In this document: positions 1 to 7,949 of the stretch, piece after piece
How positions within the stretch are numbered: the stretch's first letter is position 1
Layout of the letters: the number at the start of each line of letters is the position of its first letter
Source of the DNA: Streptomyces spiralis
GTDB taxonomy: Bacteria > Actinomycetota > Actinomycetes > Streptomycetales > Streptomycetaceae
Assembly (NCBI RefSeq): GCF_014654675.1
Contig: NZ_BNBC01000002.1
Coordinates: 1 to 64,000 of the forward strand
Length of the DNA stretch: 64,000 nt
Reading direction: 5' to 3'
Position numbers and translations under genes: made by a program
The notes under the pieces: generated by a model
Databases searched by the model: none
What the model was told of the DNA's origin: nothing
Seen by the model: the letters and a program-made list of their open reading frames with translations, nothing else

Positions 1-496
1 TGTGCGATCGACTCGGTGAACATGCGGGCCCTGAAAAGGGGGAGCTGACAGGCCCGAATCCTGTGGACCGGGGCAAGCACGGCTCGAAGATCCACTTGAT
101 CACCGAGCGGTCCGGTCTGCCCTGTCCGTCGGTATCTCGGGTGCCAACGTCCACGACAGCCAGGCCCTGATCCCGCTCGTGCAGGGGATACCGCCGATCC
201 GGTCCCGGCGCGGCCGACGGCGCCGCAAGCCGGGCAAGCTCCACGGCGACAAGGGCTACGACTACGACCACCTGCGGCGCTGGTTACGCGGCCGCGGCAT
301 CACACCACGCATCGCTCGCAAGGGCATGGACTCCGGCCAGCGGCTGGGCCGGCACCGCTGGACCATCGAACGCACCATGGCCTGGCTCGCAGGATGTCGA
401 CGTCTACATCGCCGCTACGAGCGCAAAGCCAGTCACTTCCTGGCCTTCACCAGCATTGCCTGCACCCTCATCTGCTACCGCAGACTCACCAAATGA
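1..496 (+). pseudogene. IS5-family transposase, frameshifted and cut by the window edge
   Basis: C-terminal part of a DDE transposase of the IS5 type. The recognisable pieces are MRALKRG near bases 22-42, GPNPVDRGKHGSKIHLI up to about 105, then DKGYD, RRWLRGRGI and HRWTIERTMAWL, the usual end of the catalytic domain with its late Glu. The coding frame changes at about base 42 (G run) and again near base 122; each change is what a single lost base would give. The last open stretch is 179-496. Two frame changes make a working enzyme unlikely, although some IS5 relatives use programmed frameshifting, so the first site is not proof of decay. The 5' part lies outside the window. I could not identify terminal repeats. 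Confidence 0.75.
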
Positions 497-868
497 GACG
501 GCCTGTAAGTAGCCACGCAGGACCCTCTCATGAACCATGACCAGACTGTAGGCGGGACCACCGACACCCCGCTCCGCCGTGTCGGCGGCGGATGGGTCAG
601 CTACCCGTGGGCGATGAGGGAGGCGGCCTGTTTGAGGCGCCGGACTTGCTATCCAGTGCGTGCCACGACTCCCTGCAGCCAGCGTGCTTTTCTCAGCTCG
701 GGCTGGAACTGGGACAGGGGCAAGGCAGGTTGCCGATCGTGCCATGCGCTTGTTCTGCCCGGAGCGGCGGTTCGGCCCCCTACGGTGAGCGGCGTGACGG
801 TCCCGATCATCGGCGGCTCGACGCCGCGGCCGCCGACACGGTGATGGCGCTTGCCTTCTCGGCTGCCC
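497..868. other. Intergenic stretch with no recognisable gene
   Basis: Between the transposase relic and the CRISPR repeats there are only short overlapping open frames on both strands with no recognisable protein motif. The base composition is still GC-rich, so these frames look like chance openings. It may hold the lost right end of the IS element, but I see no convincing inverted repeat. Confidence 0.5.
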
Positions 869-958
869 TCGCCTTGTACTGGGCGTGCGGGGAGCAGCTC
901 GGCGCCCGCAGGCTGTACCCATCGGGGCAGGGACCATCCCCGCGGGTGCGGGGATGGT
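869..958 (-). CRISPR. Possible inverted arm of the CRISPR array
   Basis: Read on the minus strand, 930-958 is a full-length repeat. Exactly 32 bases further (898-929) comes 869-897, whose first 11 bases match the repeat start (CTGCTCCCCGC against GTGCTCCCCGC) before diverging. A repeat with a good 5' half and a lost 3' half is what the trailer end of an array often looks like. This gives one more spacer and one degenerate repeat pointing the opposite way from the main array. The match is short and GC-rich, so chance is possible; the exact 29/32 spacing is the main support. Confidence 0.4.
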
Positions 959-961
959 CCC
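930..961. repeat. Perfect palindrome at the junction of the two CRISPR arms
   Basis: GGGACCATCCCCGC (930-943) and GCGGGGATGGTCCC (948-961) are exact reverse complements around a four-base loop (944-947). Each arm equals the 3' half of the CRISPR repeat, so this is two half-repeats joined head to head. It could arise by recombination between oppositely oriented repeats. Confidence 0.85.
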
Positions 962-1205
962 CAGTCGTACGGGATCAGCAGGTCGTAGACCGTGTGCTCC
1001 CAGCGCCTGCGGGGATGGTCCCCGGCGCAGGTGCGCCTCTTGTTCGGGGCCGAAGTGCTCCCCGCGCCCGCGGGGGTGGTCCCGGGGTCATCGGTCACTG
1101 CCCTGAGAGGGCGTCGTGCTCCCTGCGCCCGCGGGGATGGTCCCGTCGAGCCGAAGCTGAAAGCGCCGGCGCCGAGGTGCTCCCCGCGTCCGCGGGGATG
1201 GTCCC
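933..1205 (+). CRISPR. Orphan type I-E-like CRISPR array: five 29-bp repeats, four 32-bp spacers
   Basis: Repeats lie at 933-961, 994-1022, 1055-1083, 1116-1144 and 1177-1205. Each is 29 bases, and all four spacers are exactly 32 bases (962-993, 1023-1054, 1084-1115, 1145-1176). The repeat begins GTGCTCCC, has the inverted core CCCGCG/CGCGGG and ends GGTGGTCCC or GGATGGTCCC, the form typical of streptomycete type I-E arrays. Copies differ at single positions, as expected of an ageing array. The first copy has its 5' half replaced by the reverse complement of its own 3' half. No cas gene is present in this window, so the array is an orphan here. The four spacers differ from one another. Confidence 0.9.
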
Positions 1206-1209
1206 CACT

Positions 1210-1376
1210 CGGCTGAGAAGCGTTGGTGAGGTGAGCAGGACCGCAGCTGATCTCTCGCCTCGTAGCCGAGCAGGAAGAAGATCGTTCTTTTCGGGACGGC
1301 CAGATCGACGCCGTCGAGGACGTTCAGGACTTGCGCAGCCCGCTCGCCGCGATGGCCAAGTCGGTCAGTCGGTCAT
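1210..1376 (-). pseudogene. Relic of an ABC-transporter ATPase N-terminus (DrrA-like)
   Basis: On the minus strand, 1376 to about 1329 reads TDLAIAASGLRKS. After a one-base frame change, 1328 downward reads VLNVLDGVDLAVPKRTIFFLLG. This is the start of a DrrA-type ATP-binding subunit (I-x-x-x-GL-x-K-x-(YG)-x-x-x-VLDGVDL-x-V-x-G-x-x-x-x-LLG). The match stops just before the Walker A loop, where the sequence turns unrelated and soon meets the last CRISPR repeat. No Walker motifs remain, so it cannot be functional. Confidence 0.45.
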
Positions 1377-1554
1377 GGGAGATGCTCCCCTTCTGCTGGC
1401 TGCGGATTTACAGGCTGCGGGCGATGACGTCGCCGTAGGCGGTGGTGGCACGGATGTGAGACCGTCCCGCGTCGGTCGGCATGTACCGCGTGTTCTGAAA
1501 GCGGCCGGTGCCTTCCAGGCTGCCGTCTTCGTCAGCCGGTCCGGTCCACGCCCA

Positions 1555-2340
1555 TCAGAGCAGCGGGTCGGTGATCGCGGCCAGCCGGCGCCGGTATCCG
1601 GGGTCGTAGGCCTCGGCTGCCGCCCGGGCTTCCTGACGGCCGTCGAAGTACCGCCCGGTCACTCCGGCCAGCTCGGGAGCGTCGACCAGGCGCCGGGTAG
1701 CGGCCACCCCTTGCTCGAGTGAGTCGACGAAGTCCATGCCGGAGTTCTGGGACATGGTGGTCGGCATGAACGCCGCGGGGTGAAGGCTGTTGACGGTGAC
1801 GCCGCTTCCGGAGAGTTCCTGGGCGAGGTCCAGGCTGTGGCAGATCAGGGCCAGCTTGGAACGGCAGTAGGCAGCAACGTCTGTGTATTCGCGGGTGAGT
1901 TGGGGATCGTCGAGGTCCACCGGCTGCTGCCCCATGGAGGCGACGTTGACGATGCGCGAGGGTACGGCGCGGCGCAGCAGCGGCAGGAGTGCCCGGGAGA
2001 GTGCCACCGGGGCCAGGTAGTTGACGGCCAGGCGCAGTTCGTGGCCGTCCTTGGAGGTCAGCCGTTCGGTGCCCTCGGCGTGGAAGCCGACGCCGGCGTT
2101 GTTGACGAGCACGTCCAGCCGGTCGTGCGCGGCGGCGACATCGGCGGCGAGGCGCCGGACTTCGTCCAGCGACGAGAAGTCCGCCTGGTAGGGCACGCCA
2201 CCGGTGGTCTCCGCGACGCCGGCGAGCCGGGCCTTGTTGCGGCCGTGCAGCAGCAGCGTGTGCCGGCCGTCGGCGGCCAAGTCCTCCGCCAGGGCACGGC
2301 CGAGCCCGTCGGAGGCGCCAGTGATCAGGATCGTTGCCAT
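1555..2340 (-). CDS. Short-chain dehydrogenase/reductase (SDR)
   Basis: About 261 residues, a normal classical SDR length. It starts MATILITGASDGLGRALAEDL with the cofactor motif TGxxxGxG at residues 7-14, has NNAG in the middle and YxxxK (YCRSK) as the catalytic pair. Retinol-dehydrogenase/oxidoreductase-like SDRs of this shape reduce or oxidise small carbonyl substrates with NAD(P)H; the substrate cannot be read from sequence. I chose the ATG at 2340 because the motif begins there and AAAGGTG precedes it; the open frame runs further upstream only as antisense shadow. It follows the MFS gene on the same strand, 68 bases downstream, with a hairpin between them. Confidence 0.9.
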   Translation of the reverse strand: MATILITGASDGLGRALAEDLAADGRHTLLLHGRNKARLAGVAETTGGVPYQADFSSLDEVRRLAADVAAAHDRLDVLVNNAGVGFHAEGTERLTSKDGHELRLAVNYLAPVALSRALLPLLRRAVPSRIVNVASMGQQPVDLDDPQLTREYTDVAAYCRSKLALICHSLDLAQELSGSGVTVNSLHPAAFMPTTMSQNSGMDFVDSLEQGVAATRRLVDAPELAGVTGRYFDGRQEARAAAEAYDPGYRRRLAAITDPLL

Positions 2341-2356
2341 GTGGTTCACCTTTCGG

Positions 2357-2385
2357 GCGCGGGCGGCAGCGTGTGCCGCCCGCGC
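2357..2385 (-). terminator. Hairpin between the MFS and SDR genes
   Basis: GCGCGGGCGGCA (2357-2368) pairs perfectly with TGCCGCCCGCGC (2374-2385) around a five-base loop. It lies just upstream of the SDR ribosome-binding site. It could reduce read-through, stabilise the upstream message or act as a partial terminator; there is no T-run. Confidence 0.5.
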
Positions 2386-2408
2386 ATGAGGGGGTGGGGG
2401 TAGGGGGC

Positions 2409-3926
2409 CTAGCAGGCCGGGCAGGCCGGGCAAACCGGTCCGGCGCCAGGCTTGCTCGCGGCTTTGGGAGCGCCCGCGTGTCTGTGGTCGCCAGGGGTCG
2501 CGGCCATGCCGAAGCGTGCGAAGAGAGCGATCAGAGCGAACGCGGCGCTGGCGATGGCGAAGCACGTCGTGAAGCGGGGCTCGGCGGGCGGATGGCCCTG
2601 ACCTGCCGTTGCGACGAGTGTGGCCACAAGGGCGCTGGCCACCGCGCTGCCCACCGAGCGGGCCACGGAATTGACACCGTTGGCGACTGCAGTCTGCTCC
2701 GGCGGCACCGCGGCGAGCAGGACGGCCGGCAACGCGGCGAAGCCGAACGCGATCGCGACGCCGACGAGCATGCCGGAGCCGAGGACCGCCGCACTGCTGC
2801 TGTGCCAGGCCGCGAGCAACGCGAACCCGACGACACCCGTGACCGCACCCATGGCGAGGGTTTGTCGCGGCCCGGTGCGACGCACCAGGGTGCCGGCCAG
2901 TTGTGCGGCCACCAAGGAGACCAGCGAGGACGGCAGCAGATACTGGAGGGAGGCGCCGAGGGCGGAGGCGCCGAAGCCGTAGCCGGCGGACGGCGGGACC
3001 TGCACCAGTGCCGACACGAGGATGAACTGCGAGAACATCGCGAAACCCAGCAGCAGCCCCGCGAGGTTGGCGAAGAACACCGGCCTGCGGACGAGTACGC
3101 GCATGTCGACCAGGGGATCCGGCATGGACTGCTCCACCCGTACCCAGATGGTTGCGGCTGCACCGCTTGCGGCCAGGCACCCCAGCGTCCAGCCGGAGGT
3201 CCAGCCCCACACAGTGCCCCGCGATATCGGGAGCAGCAGCAAGACGAGCGTGACGGTCAGTCCCGCGGCACCTCGCCAGTCCGTGTGTCCGCCGCTCGCC
3301 GCACTGGAGGCGGGAACGTATACCGCGATCGCCACCAGGCTCAGCACGGAAACGGCCGTCGCCAGCCACAAAACGCGGTGGTAGTCGGGTGCGTCGCCCC
3401 GGGTGAGCAGGCCCGCGCCTACCAGTGCCAGGCCGGTTCCGAATGCGAGGGTGCCGCTGACCGTACCCATGGCCGCGGGGAGGCGTCGGGCGGGCAGTTC
3501 CGCGCGCAGCACCGCTTGCGCGAGCGGGAAGACGGCCGTTGACGCCCCCTGCAGGACCCGTCCTGCGATCAGCAGGGGCAGGCTGTCGGTGAGGGCGGCC
3601 AGCACGGATCCAGCGACGGTGACGGCCAGCACGCCGAGCAGGACGGGCCGCCTGCCGTATTGGTCTCCCATCCTGCCGAGCAGCGGTGTACAGACGGCGG
3701 CGGACAGCAGGGTGGCGGTGGTCAGCCAGCTGACGTCGGCGGCCGAGGCGTGCAGGTCCCGTTGGATGGTGCCGAGGATCGGTACCAGCAGCGTCTGCAT
3801 CATCGATACGACCATGGCGCCCAGCCCCAGGGCCGGGACGAGCCCCCGGCCGCCGCGCGGGCGCCGGAGGGTCGGGGAGTGACCGGGCCCGGGGTTCAGC
3901 CCATGATCTTGGAGCGGCGTTGTCAT
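2409..3926 (-). CDS. MFS drug-efflux transporter, DHA2 (14-TM) type
   Basis: 505 residues, the usual length for the 14-helix DHA2 family of proton-coupled multidrug exporters. Hydrophobic helices run throughout; the loop GRMGDQYGRRPVLLG after the second helix is the MFS signature (G-x-x-x-D-x-x-GRR). The N-terminal 27 residues are soluble and the tail ends with two CPAC repeats, which is odd for the family and could bind metal or be incidental. It starts 43 bases after the DJ-1/PfpI gene and precedes the SDR, so the three probably form one operon controlled by the divergent LysR regulator. The substrate is unknown. Confidence 0.9.
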   Translation of the reverse strand: MTTPLQDHGLNPGPGHSPTLRRPRGGRGLVPALGLGAMVVSMMQTLLVPILGTIQRDLHASAADVSWLTTATLLSAAVCTPLLGRMGDQYGRRPVLLGVLAVTVAGSVLAALTDSLPLLIAGRVLQGASTAVFPLAQAVLRAELPARRLPAAMGTVSGTLAFGTGLALVGAGLLTRGDAPDYHRVLWLATAVSVLSLVAIAVYVPASSAASGGHTDWRGAAGLTVTLVLLLLPISRGTVWGWTSGWTLGCLAASGAAATIWVRVEQSMPDPLVDMRVLVRRPVFFANLAGLLLGFAMFSQFILVSALVQVPPSAGYGFGASALGASLQYLLPSSLVSLVAAQLAGTLVRRTGPRQTLAMGAVTGVVGFALLAAWHSSSAAVLGSGMLVGVAIAFGFAALPAVLLAAVPPEQTAVANGVNSVARSVGSAVASALVATLVATAGQGHPPAEPRFTTCFAIASAAFALIALFARFGMAATPGDHRHAGAPKAASKPGAGPVCPACPAC

Positions 3927-3969
3927 GAAGAGGCGTTTCTGTGTGTCGGGGAATGCCCGGGCCGGCGGT

Positions 3970-4665
3970 TCAGCCGATGGTCTTGAGCAGAGCCTCGGCC
4001 AGCGGTGCGGAGGAGGCGGGGTTCTGCCCGGTGTGCAGGCTGCGGTCCACGATCACGTGCGGCGCCCAGGGCTCGGCCGCGGAATAGTCGGCGCCCAGGG
4101 CCACGACGCGGTTCTGCAGCAGCCAGGGCAGCCCGTCGGCGAGACCGGTCTGCTGCTCCTCGGCCGCACTGAAGCCGGTGAGCCGGTAGCCGGCGAACGG
4201 CCAGGTGCCGTCTTCCTCTTCGGTGGCGAGCAGTGCCGCGACACCGTGGCACACCAGGCCGAGGGGCGTGCCCGCGTCCAGCGTGGTGCGCAGCAGCCGG
4301 GCGGAGTCGGCGTTCTGCGCGAGGTCTTGCATCGGGCCGTGTCCGCCCACGTAGAAGACGGCGGCGTAACGGGAGGGATCGATGCCGGCCAGGTCGAGCG
4401 GTCGGCGAAGTTCGGCGGCGGCGTCCAGCGCGACCGCGACCGCGGCGGCACCCTCTGGGCCGCCATTGACCTCGGGCCGGAGGCTGGCGGGGTCGACGGT
4501 GGGTGCGGCGCCGCCCGGCGTGGCGACAGACACCTGGTACCCGGCCTCGGTGAAGGCGCGGTAGGGCGCCAGGAACTCCTCGGCCCAGTAGCCGGTGGGG
4601 TGCTCGGTGCCGTCGGCCATCGTCAGACGGTCGGCGCCGGTGATCACCATGAGGATCTCAGACAT
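3970..4665 (-). CDS. DJ-1/PfpI-family protein (class I glutamine amidotransferase-like)
   Basis: 231 residues. The nucleophile elbow is GLVCHGVAALL, with Cys followed by His as in Hsp31-like/DJ-1 chaperone-glyoxalases; YVGGHG provides the upstream glycine loop. Family members act as glyoxalase/deglycase or chaperone-type stress proteins in the cytosol. I placed the start at the ATG at 4665 because MSEILMVITGA is the expected first beta-strand. First gene of a minus-strand operon with an MFS exporter and an SDR, transcribed away from the LysR gene 123 bases off. A reactive-carbonyl response is plausible but inferred. Confidence 0.88.
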   Translation of the reverse strand: MSEILMVITGADRLTMADGTEHPTGYWAEEFLAPYRAFTEAGYQVSVATPGGAAPTVDPASLRPEVNGGPEGAAAVAVALDAAAELRRPLDLAGIDPSRYAAVFYVGGHGPMQDLAQNADSARLLRTTLDAGTPLGLVCHGVAALLATEEEDGTWPFAGYRLTGFSAAEEQQTGLADGLPWLLQNRVVALGADYSAAEPWAPHVIVDRSLHTGQNPASSAPLAEALLKTIG

Positions 4666-4788
4666 GTCGCATGTGCTTTCTCGACGTCCCGGAGTGCCCG
4701 GGTGGGGAACGGGCCGCCGGTGGACCGGCGGCGGAACGTCAACGACACTAGGTCGCAGATCCATCAGCAAACCAATAGGGAAGCCGAT

Positions 4789-5745
4789 ATGACCCAACAG
4801 AAGTCCGATGGCTCCGAGGCTGGTCCCGACCCCCGCCCGACCGGCAAAGGGTCCCTGGACCTGGGTCTGTTGCGGACCTTCTTGGCTGTGCACCGGGCCA
4901 GCTCGTTGACGGCCGCAGCCCGGGAGCTGGGCATCTCCCAGCCCACCGTGAGCGCGCAGGTACAAGCCCTGGAGGCGCACCTGGGCCGCCAGCTCTTCGA
5001 GCGCCTGCCCAGGGGTGTGGCCCCGACCACGGTGGCCGATGCGCTGGCCGGAGAGATCGCCGCCCCGCTCGACGCGCTGGCCGCTGTCGCAGACCGGGGA
5101 CGGCCTGGCGTGCAGGCGTTCCCCGAACCGGTGCATCTGGCCGGTCCCGCCGAGATGCTCGCGGTACGGGCACTGCCCGCCCTCGCCCCGCTGACGGTGG
5201 GCGGCATCCAGCTCCGTGTCACCACCGGCCTGGCCGACGAACTCCTCGACGGCCTCCAGGCCGGGCGGTTCGACCTGGTCCTGTCCGCCGTACGCCCCCG
5301 GGGCCGCGTCATGGCCGCGGTCCCGCTCATGGACGAGGAGTTCGTCCTCGTCGCGGCACCGGCCTGGGCCGGACGGATCGGACCGCTCACCTGCGACGAC
5401 CCGGGGCCGCTCCGGGACGTCCCGCTCGTCGCGTACGCCGAGGACCTGCCGCTGCTGCGCCGGTACTGGCGCCACGTCTTCCGGGCACGCCTGTCCGCGC
5501 GACCCGCCGTCGTCGTCCCGGACCTGCGCGGGGTGCGGTCTTCTGTCGCCGCCGGTTCGGGCGTGACGGTCCTGCCGCGCTACCTGTGCGAGGACGACCT
5601 CGCCTCGGGGGCGCTCGTCACACTGCTGTCCCCCGAGGACCCGCCCATCAACACCGGTTTCCTGGTCCAGCGGACAGGCGCCCTGCCCCGCCCTCCCGTC
5701 ACAGCCGTACGGGAATGCCTCCTGCGCGCCGCGCAGTCATGGTGA
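4789..5745 (+). CDS. LysR-family transcriptional regulator
   Basis: 318 residues. Residues 1-23 are a polar extension. The winged helix-turn-helix follows (LDLGLLRTFLAVHRASSLT, AARELGISQPTVSAQVQALE, LFERLPRGVAPT), then a periplasmic-binding-protein-like effector domain. It is divergent from the DJ-1/MFS/SDR operon, the classic LysR arrangement in which the regulator controls the neighbouring operon and itself from the shared 123-base gap (4666-4788). The ATG at 4789 was chosen since it leads straight into the HTH; upstream frame is antisense to the DJ-1 gene. Confidence 0.9.
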   Translation: MTQQKSDGSEAGPDPRPTGKGSLDLGLLRTFLAVHRASSLTAAARELGISQPTVSAQVQALEAHLGRQLFERLPRGVAPTTVADALAGEIAAPLDALAAVADRGRPGVQAFPEPVHLAGPAEMLAVRALPALAPLTVGGIQLRVTTGLADELLDGLQAGRFDLVLSAVRPRGRVMAAVPLMDEEFVLVAAPAWAGRIGPLTCDDPGPLRDVPLVAYAEDLPLLRRYWRHVFRARLSARPAVVVPDLRGVRSSVAAGSGVTVLPRYLCEDDLASGALVTLLSPEDPPINTGFLVQRTGALPRPPVTAVRECLLRAAQSW

Positions 5746-5923
5746 CTGCAGCCGGTTTCCACTCCCGCTATCGCGATCCTGACGACCCGCCCACTCGCCG
5801 GCCCAAGGCGACGTCTCCAAGCTGAGCAGGCTCTGCGTGCGGTAGTGCAGATTCGACTGCCATAGGCCCATGGCCCGGCTGTGCCGTGTGAGGGGTGGCG
5901 ACCTGCGGTGGCATTCATTGTTT

Positions 5924-5933
5924 GAGTCGACTC
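5924..5933. promoter_or_regulatory. Palindrome GAGTCGACTC upstream of MFS gene
   Basis: A perfect 10-bp palindrome in an AT-richer stretch 48 bases before the MFS start. A half-site CGACTC recurs at 7261-7266 just before the tetR gene at the other end of the pair. A TetR-type operator is the simplest reading. Confidence 0.45.
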
Positions 5934-5980
5934 ATACATTTTCTTGTTAGGGTGTCGATCGTCCCTACAGAAAGCCGATC

Positions 5981-7219
5981 ATGTCTCTCAACACCCCACT
6001 CTCGGCGAGGCGGCGCTGGCTGGCCGTGGTCCTCATCGCCCTGGGCGCCTTTGCGCTCGTCTTCATCGAGCTTCTTCCGGTCGGGATGCTCCCGACGGTG
6101 AGTCGAAGCCTGCACGTCAGTGAGGGAACCGCGGGTCTGGTTGTCACGGTGACCGCCTGGGTCGCGGCGGTCACCGCGCCTCTGATCCCGCTCGCTGTCG
6201 GCCGGCTCGACCGGCGCTGGGTTCTTGCATCACTCACCCTGATGCTCGTCATCTCCAGCCTGCTGGCCATCGTCGCGAACTCATTCACCGCGCTCCTGAT
6301 CGCCCGGGCCGTCCTGGGTCTTGCCGCCGGAGGGTTCTGGGCGGCCGGCATACTCGCGGCCACCGCCCTGATGCCCGAGCGCGCGCACACGGCGTCGTCG
6401 CTCGTCTTTGGCGGAATCGCACTTGGAACGGTACTCAGCGCCCCGGTCGGCTCCTTCCTCGTCGGGTTCATGCAGTGGAACCAGGTCTATGCCATCGGCC
6501 TCGTTCTCGGGCTGCTCGTCTTTGTCCTGCAACTGCTGCTGTTGCCGCCGATCCGCGCCGAGCGCGCTGTTGGTCTCCGCGACTTCGGTGCCGTGCTGCG
6601 TTCCCCCGCTCTGGTGACGGTACTTGCACTCGTGGTGCTGCTCGTCATCGGCAACTTCGCCGGATTCACGTTCATCACCCCCTACCTGCAGCAGGTGACC
6701 CACGCGACGCCCACGACGGTGAGCGTGCTCCTGCTGGTCTACGGCCTGATCACCTTCCTCGGTAACTTCGCCGGCGGACAGTTCGCCGGAAAGAGCAGCA
6801 TGGCGACCGTTGTGGTCACGGCGATCCTGTTCGTCGTCGGGCTGGGCCTGCTGATCGCCTTCGGAAGGAGTCTCCCGGTTGTCATCGGCGGCCTCGTCCT
6901 GTGGGCTCTGGCTTGGAGCGCGACTCCAGTCGGCACTCAGGTCCTCCTCTTCGTTGTCGCGAACAAGGCAGGGCACCCCGTCGACGCGGCGCAGGCTCTG
7001 AACACGAGCGTCTTCCAGGCGTCCATCGGTCTTGGCGCCCTCGTCGGCGGGGCGGCCGTAAACGCAGCGGGAGTTGGGAGCGCCATGGCTCTCGCCACGA
7101 TCGTCCTGACGGTCGCGTTGCTGACCTCGATCGCCTTGAGCAGCGCGTTGCGCCGCCGCGCACGCTCCGTTCCCGGTGCCGGCTCGGAGCTGTCCGATCA
7201 CGAGCTGGCGGCCTCGTAG
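5981..7219 (+). CDS. MFS transporter, 12-TM DHA1 type (AraJ/chloramphenicol-efflux-like)
   Basis: 412 residues with twelve predicted helices. The N-terminal RRRWLAVVLIALGAFALVF, ELLPVGMLP, the A-loop PLAVGRLDRRWVL and the helix-5 motif RAVLGLAAGGFWA are those of the AraJ/Cmx sugar- or drug-efflux group. It likely exports a small lipophilic compound by proton antiport in the cytoplasmic membrane. The TetR gene 54 bases downstream on the same strand is probably its local repressor. Codon use is less extreme in GC than neighbours (more gtt/gct codons), which could reflect transfer from another actinomycete. Confidence 0.9.
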   Translation: MSLNTPLSARRRWLAVVLIALGAFALVFIELLPVGMLPTVSRSLHVSEGTAGLVVTVTAWVAAVTAPLIPLAVGRLDRRWVLASLTLMLVISSLLAIVANSFTALLIARAVLGLAAGGFWAAGILAATALMPERAHTASSLVFGGIALGTVLSAPVGSFLVGFMQWNQVYAIGLVLGLLVFVLQLLLLPPIRAERAVGLRDFGAVLRSPALVTVLALVVLLVIGNFAGFTFITPYLQQVTHATPTTVSVLLLVYGLITFLGNFAGGQFAGKSSMATVVVTAILFVVGLGLLIAFGRSLPVVIGGLVLWALAWSATPVGTQVLLFVVANKAGHPVDAAQALNTSVFQASIGLGALVGGAAVNAAGVGSAMALATIVLTVALLTSIALSSALRRRARSVPGAGSELSDHELAAS

Positions 7220-7273
7220 GAGCAGGAACGCCGTCGCACCCTCGGTAGGATTGTAGGAACCGACTCCAGACGG

Positions 7274-7927
7274 GTGGACGCTGTGAATTCTCCGGCCATC
7301 GCGCGCGCGCAGCGCTTTACTGCCAAGGGCCAGGCGACCCGCGCCCGCATCATCCAGGTTGCTTCGAAGCTGATGCTCGAGAAGGGCGTAAGCGGCACCA
7401 GTCTTGACGAGGTTCAGAAGGCCGCCGGAGTCAGCGGATCCCAGCTGTATCACTACTTCGGGACCAAGAACGCGCTGGTGCAGGAGGTCATCGCCCTTCA
7501 GGGCTCGCTCGTTCTCGGTGCGCTTGAGCCTTTGGTGGTAGGACTCGATTCGTTCGAAGGGCTCGAACGATGGCGGGACTACTACGTCGACGAGCGTGAA
7601 CGGATCGAGTGCATTGGCGGCTGCCTGCTCGGCTCCTTCGCCGGCGAGGTGTCCGAACTCGATGAGACCTGTCGCCAGGAGCTCGTTGCCAACTTCGACA
7701 AGTGGGAACTGCCCCTTCGCGTCGCGCTGACGGCCATGCGTGACCGCGGTGAACTGCGGCAGGACGCGGAACCCGAGACTCTCTCGACCGCTCTGCTCGC
7801 TGCTCTCCAGGGCGGCACTCTCCTCTCGCAGGTCCAGCGAAGCAGCCGCCCACTGCACCTCGCGCTGACGACCGTCATCGACCAGATCAGGACGTATGCT
7901 GCCGACCGGCTAGCGCATTTCGAGTGA
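7274..7927 (+). CDS. TetR/AcrR-family transcriptional regulator
   Basis: About 217 residues from GTG at 7274 (GTG at 7283 also possible). The N-terminal HTH is clear: TRARIIQVASKLMLEKGVS, then SLDEVQKAAGVSGSQLYHYF and GTKNALVQEVI. The C-terminal ligand domain contains CIGGCLLGSFAGEVSE, typical of the AcrR/NemR-like group in which a cysteine may sense thiol-reactive ligands. Sits directly after the MFS gene and probably represses it. Its 3' end abuts an IS3 relic, so the element landed right behind the stop codon. Confidence 0.88.
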   Translation: MDAVNSPAIARAQRFTAKGQATRARIIQVASKLMLEKGVSGTSLDEVQKAAGVSGSQLYHYFGTKNALVQEVIALQGSLVLGALEPLVVGLDSFEGLERWRDYYVDERERIECIGGCLLGSFAGEVSELDETCRQELVANFDKWELPLRVALTAMRDRGELRQDAEPETLSTALLAALQGGTLLSQVQRSSRPLHLALTTVIDQIRTYAADRLAHFE

Positions 7928-7949
7928 ACGTCCAACATGTCAATCCCCT

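Noticed and set aside
1..48. Programmed -1 frameshift in the IS5 transposase at AAAAGGGGG
   Set aside because: The codon pairing does not fit a standard slippery heptamer and a second frame change follows at about 122, so decay is more likely.
1408..1540. Minus-strand frame GRFQNTRYMPTDAG... ending at 1408
   Set aside because: Open for about 42 codons downstream of the SDR, but I recognise no family and see no start.
592..1722. Long plus-strand frame with repeated RPRGW/PAPAGMVP words
   Set aside because: The apparent protein repeats come from translating the CRISPR repeats.
1555..3369. A 604-codon minus frame covering the SDR gene
   Set aside because: Only the part after ATG 2340 is SDR; the N-terminal half is an out-of-frame shadow of the MFS gene.
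3925..5745. LysR gene starting at 3925
   Set aside because: The first 288 codons run antisense through the DJ-1 gene; the HTH begins just after ATG 4789.
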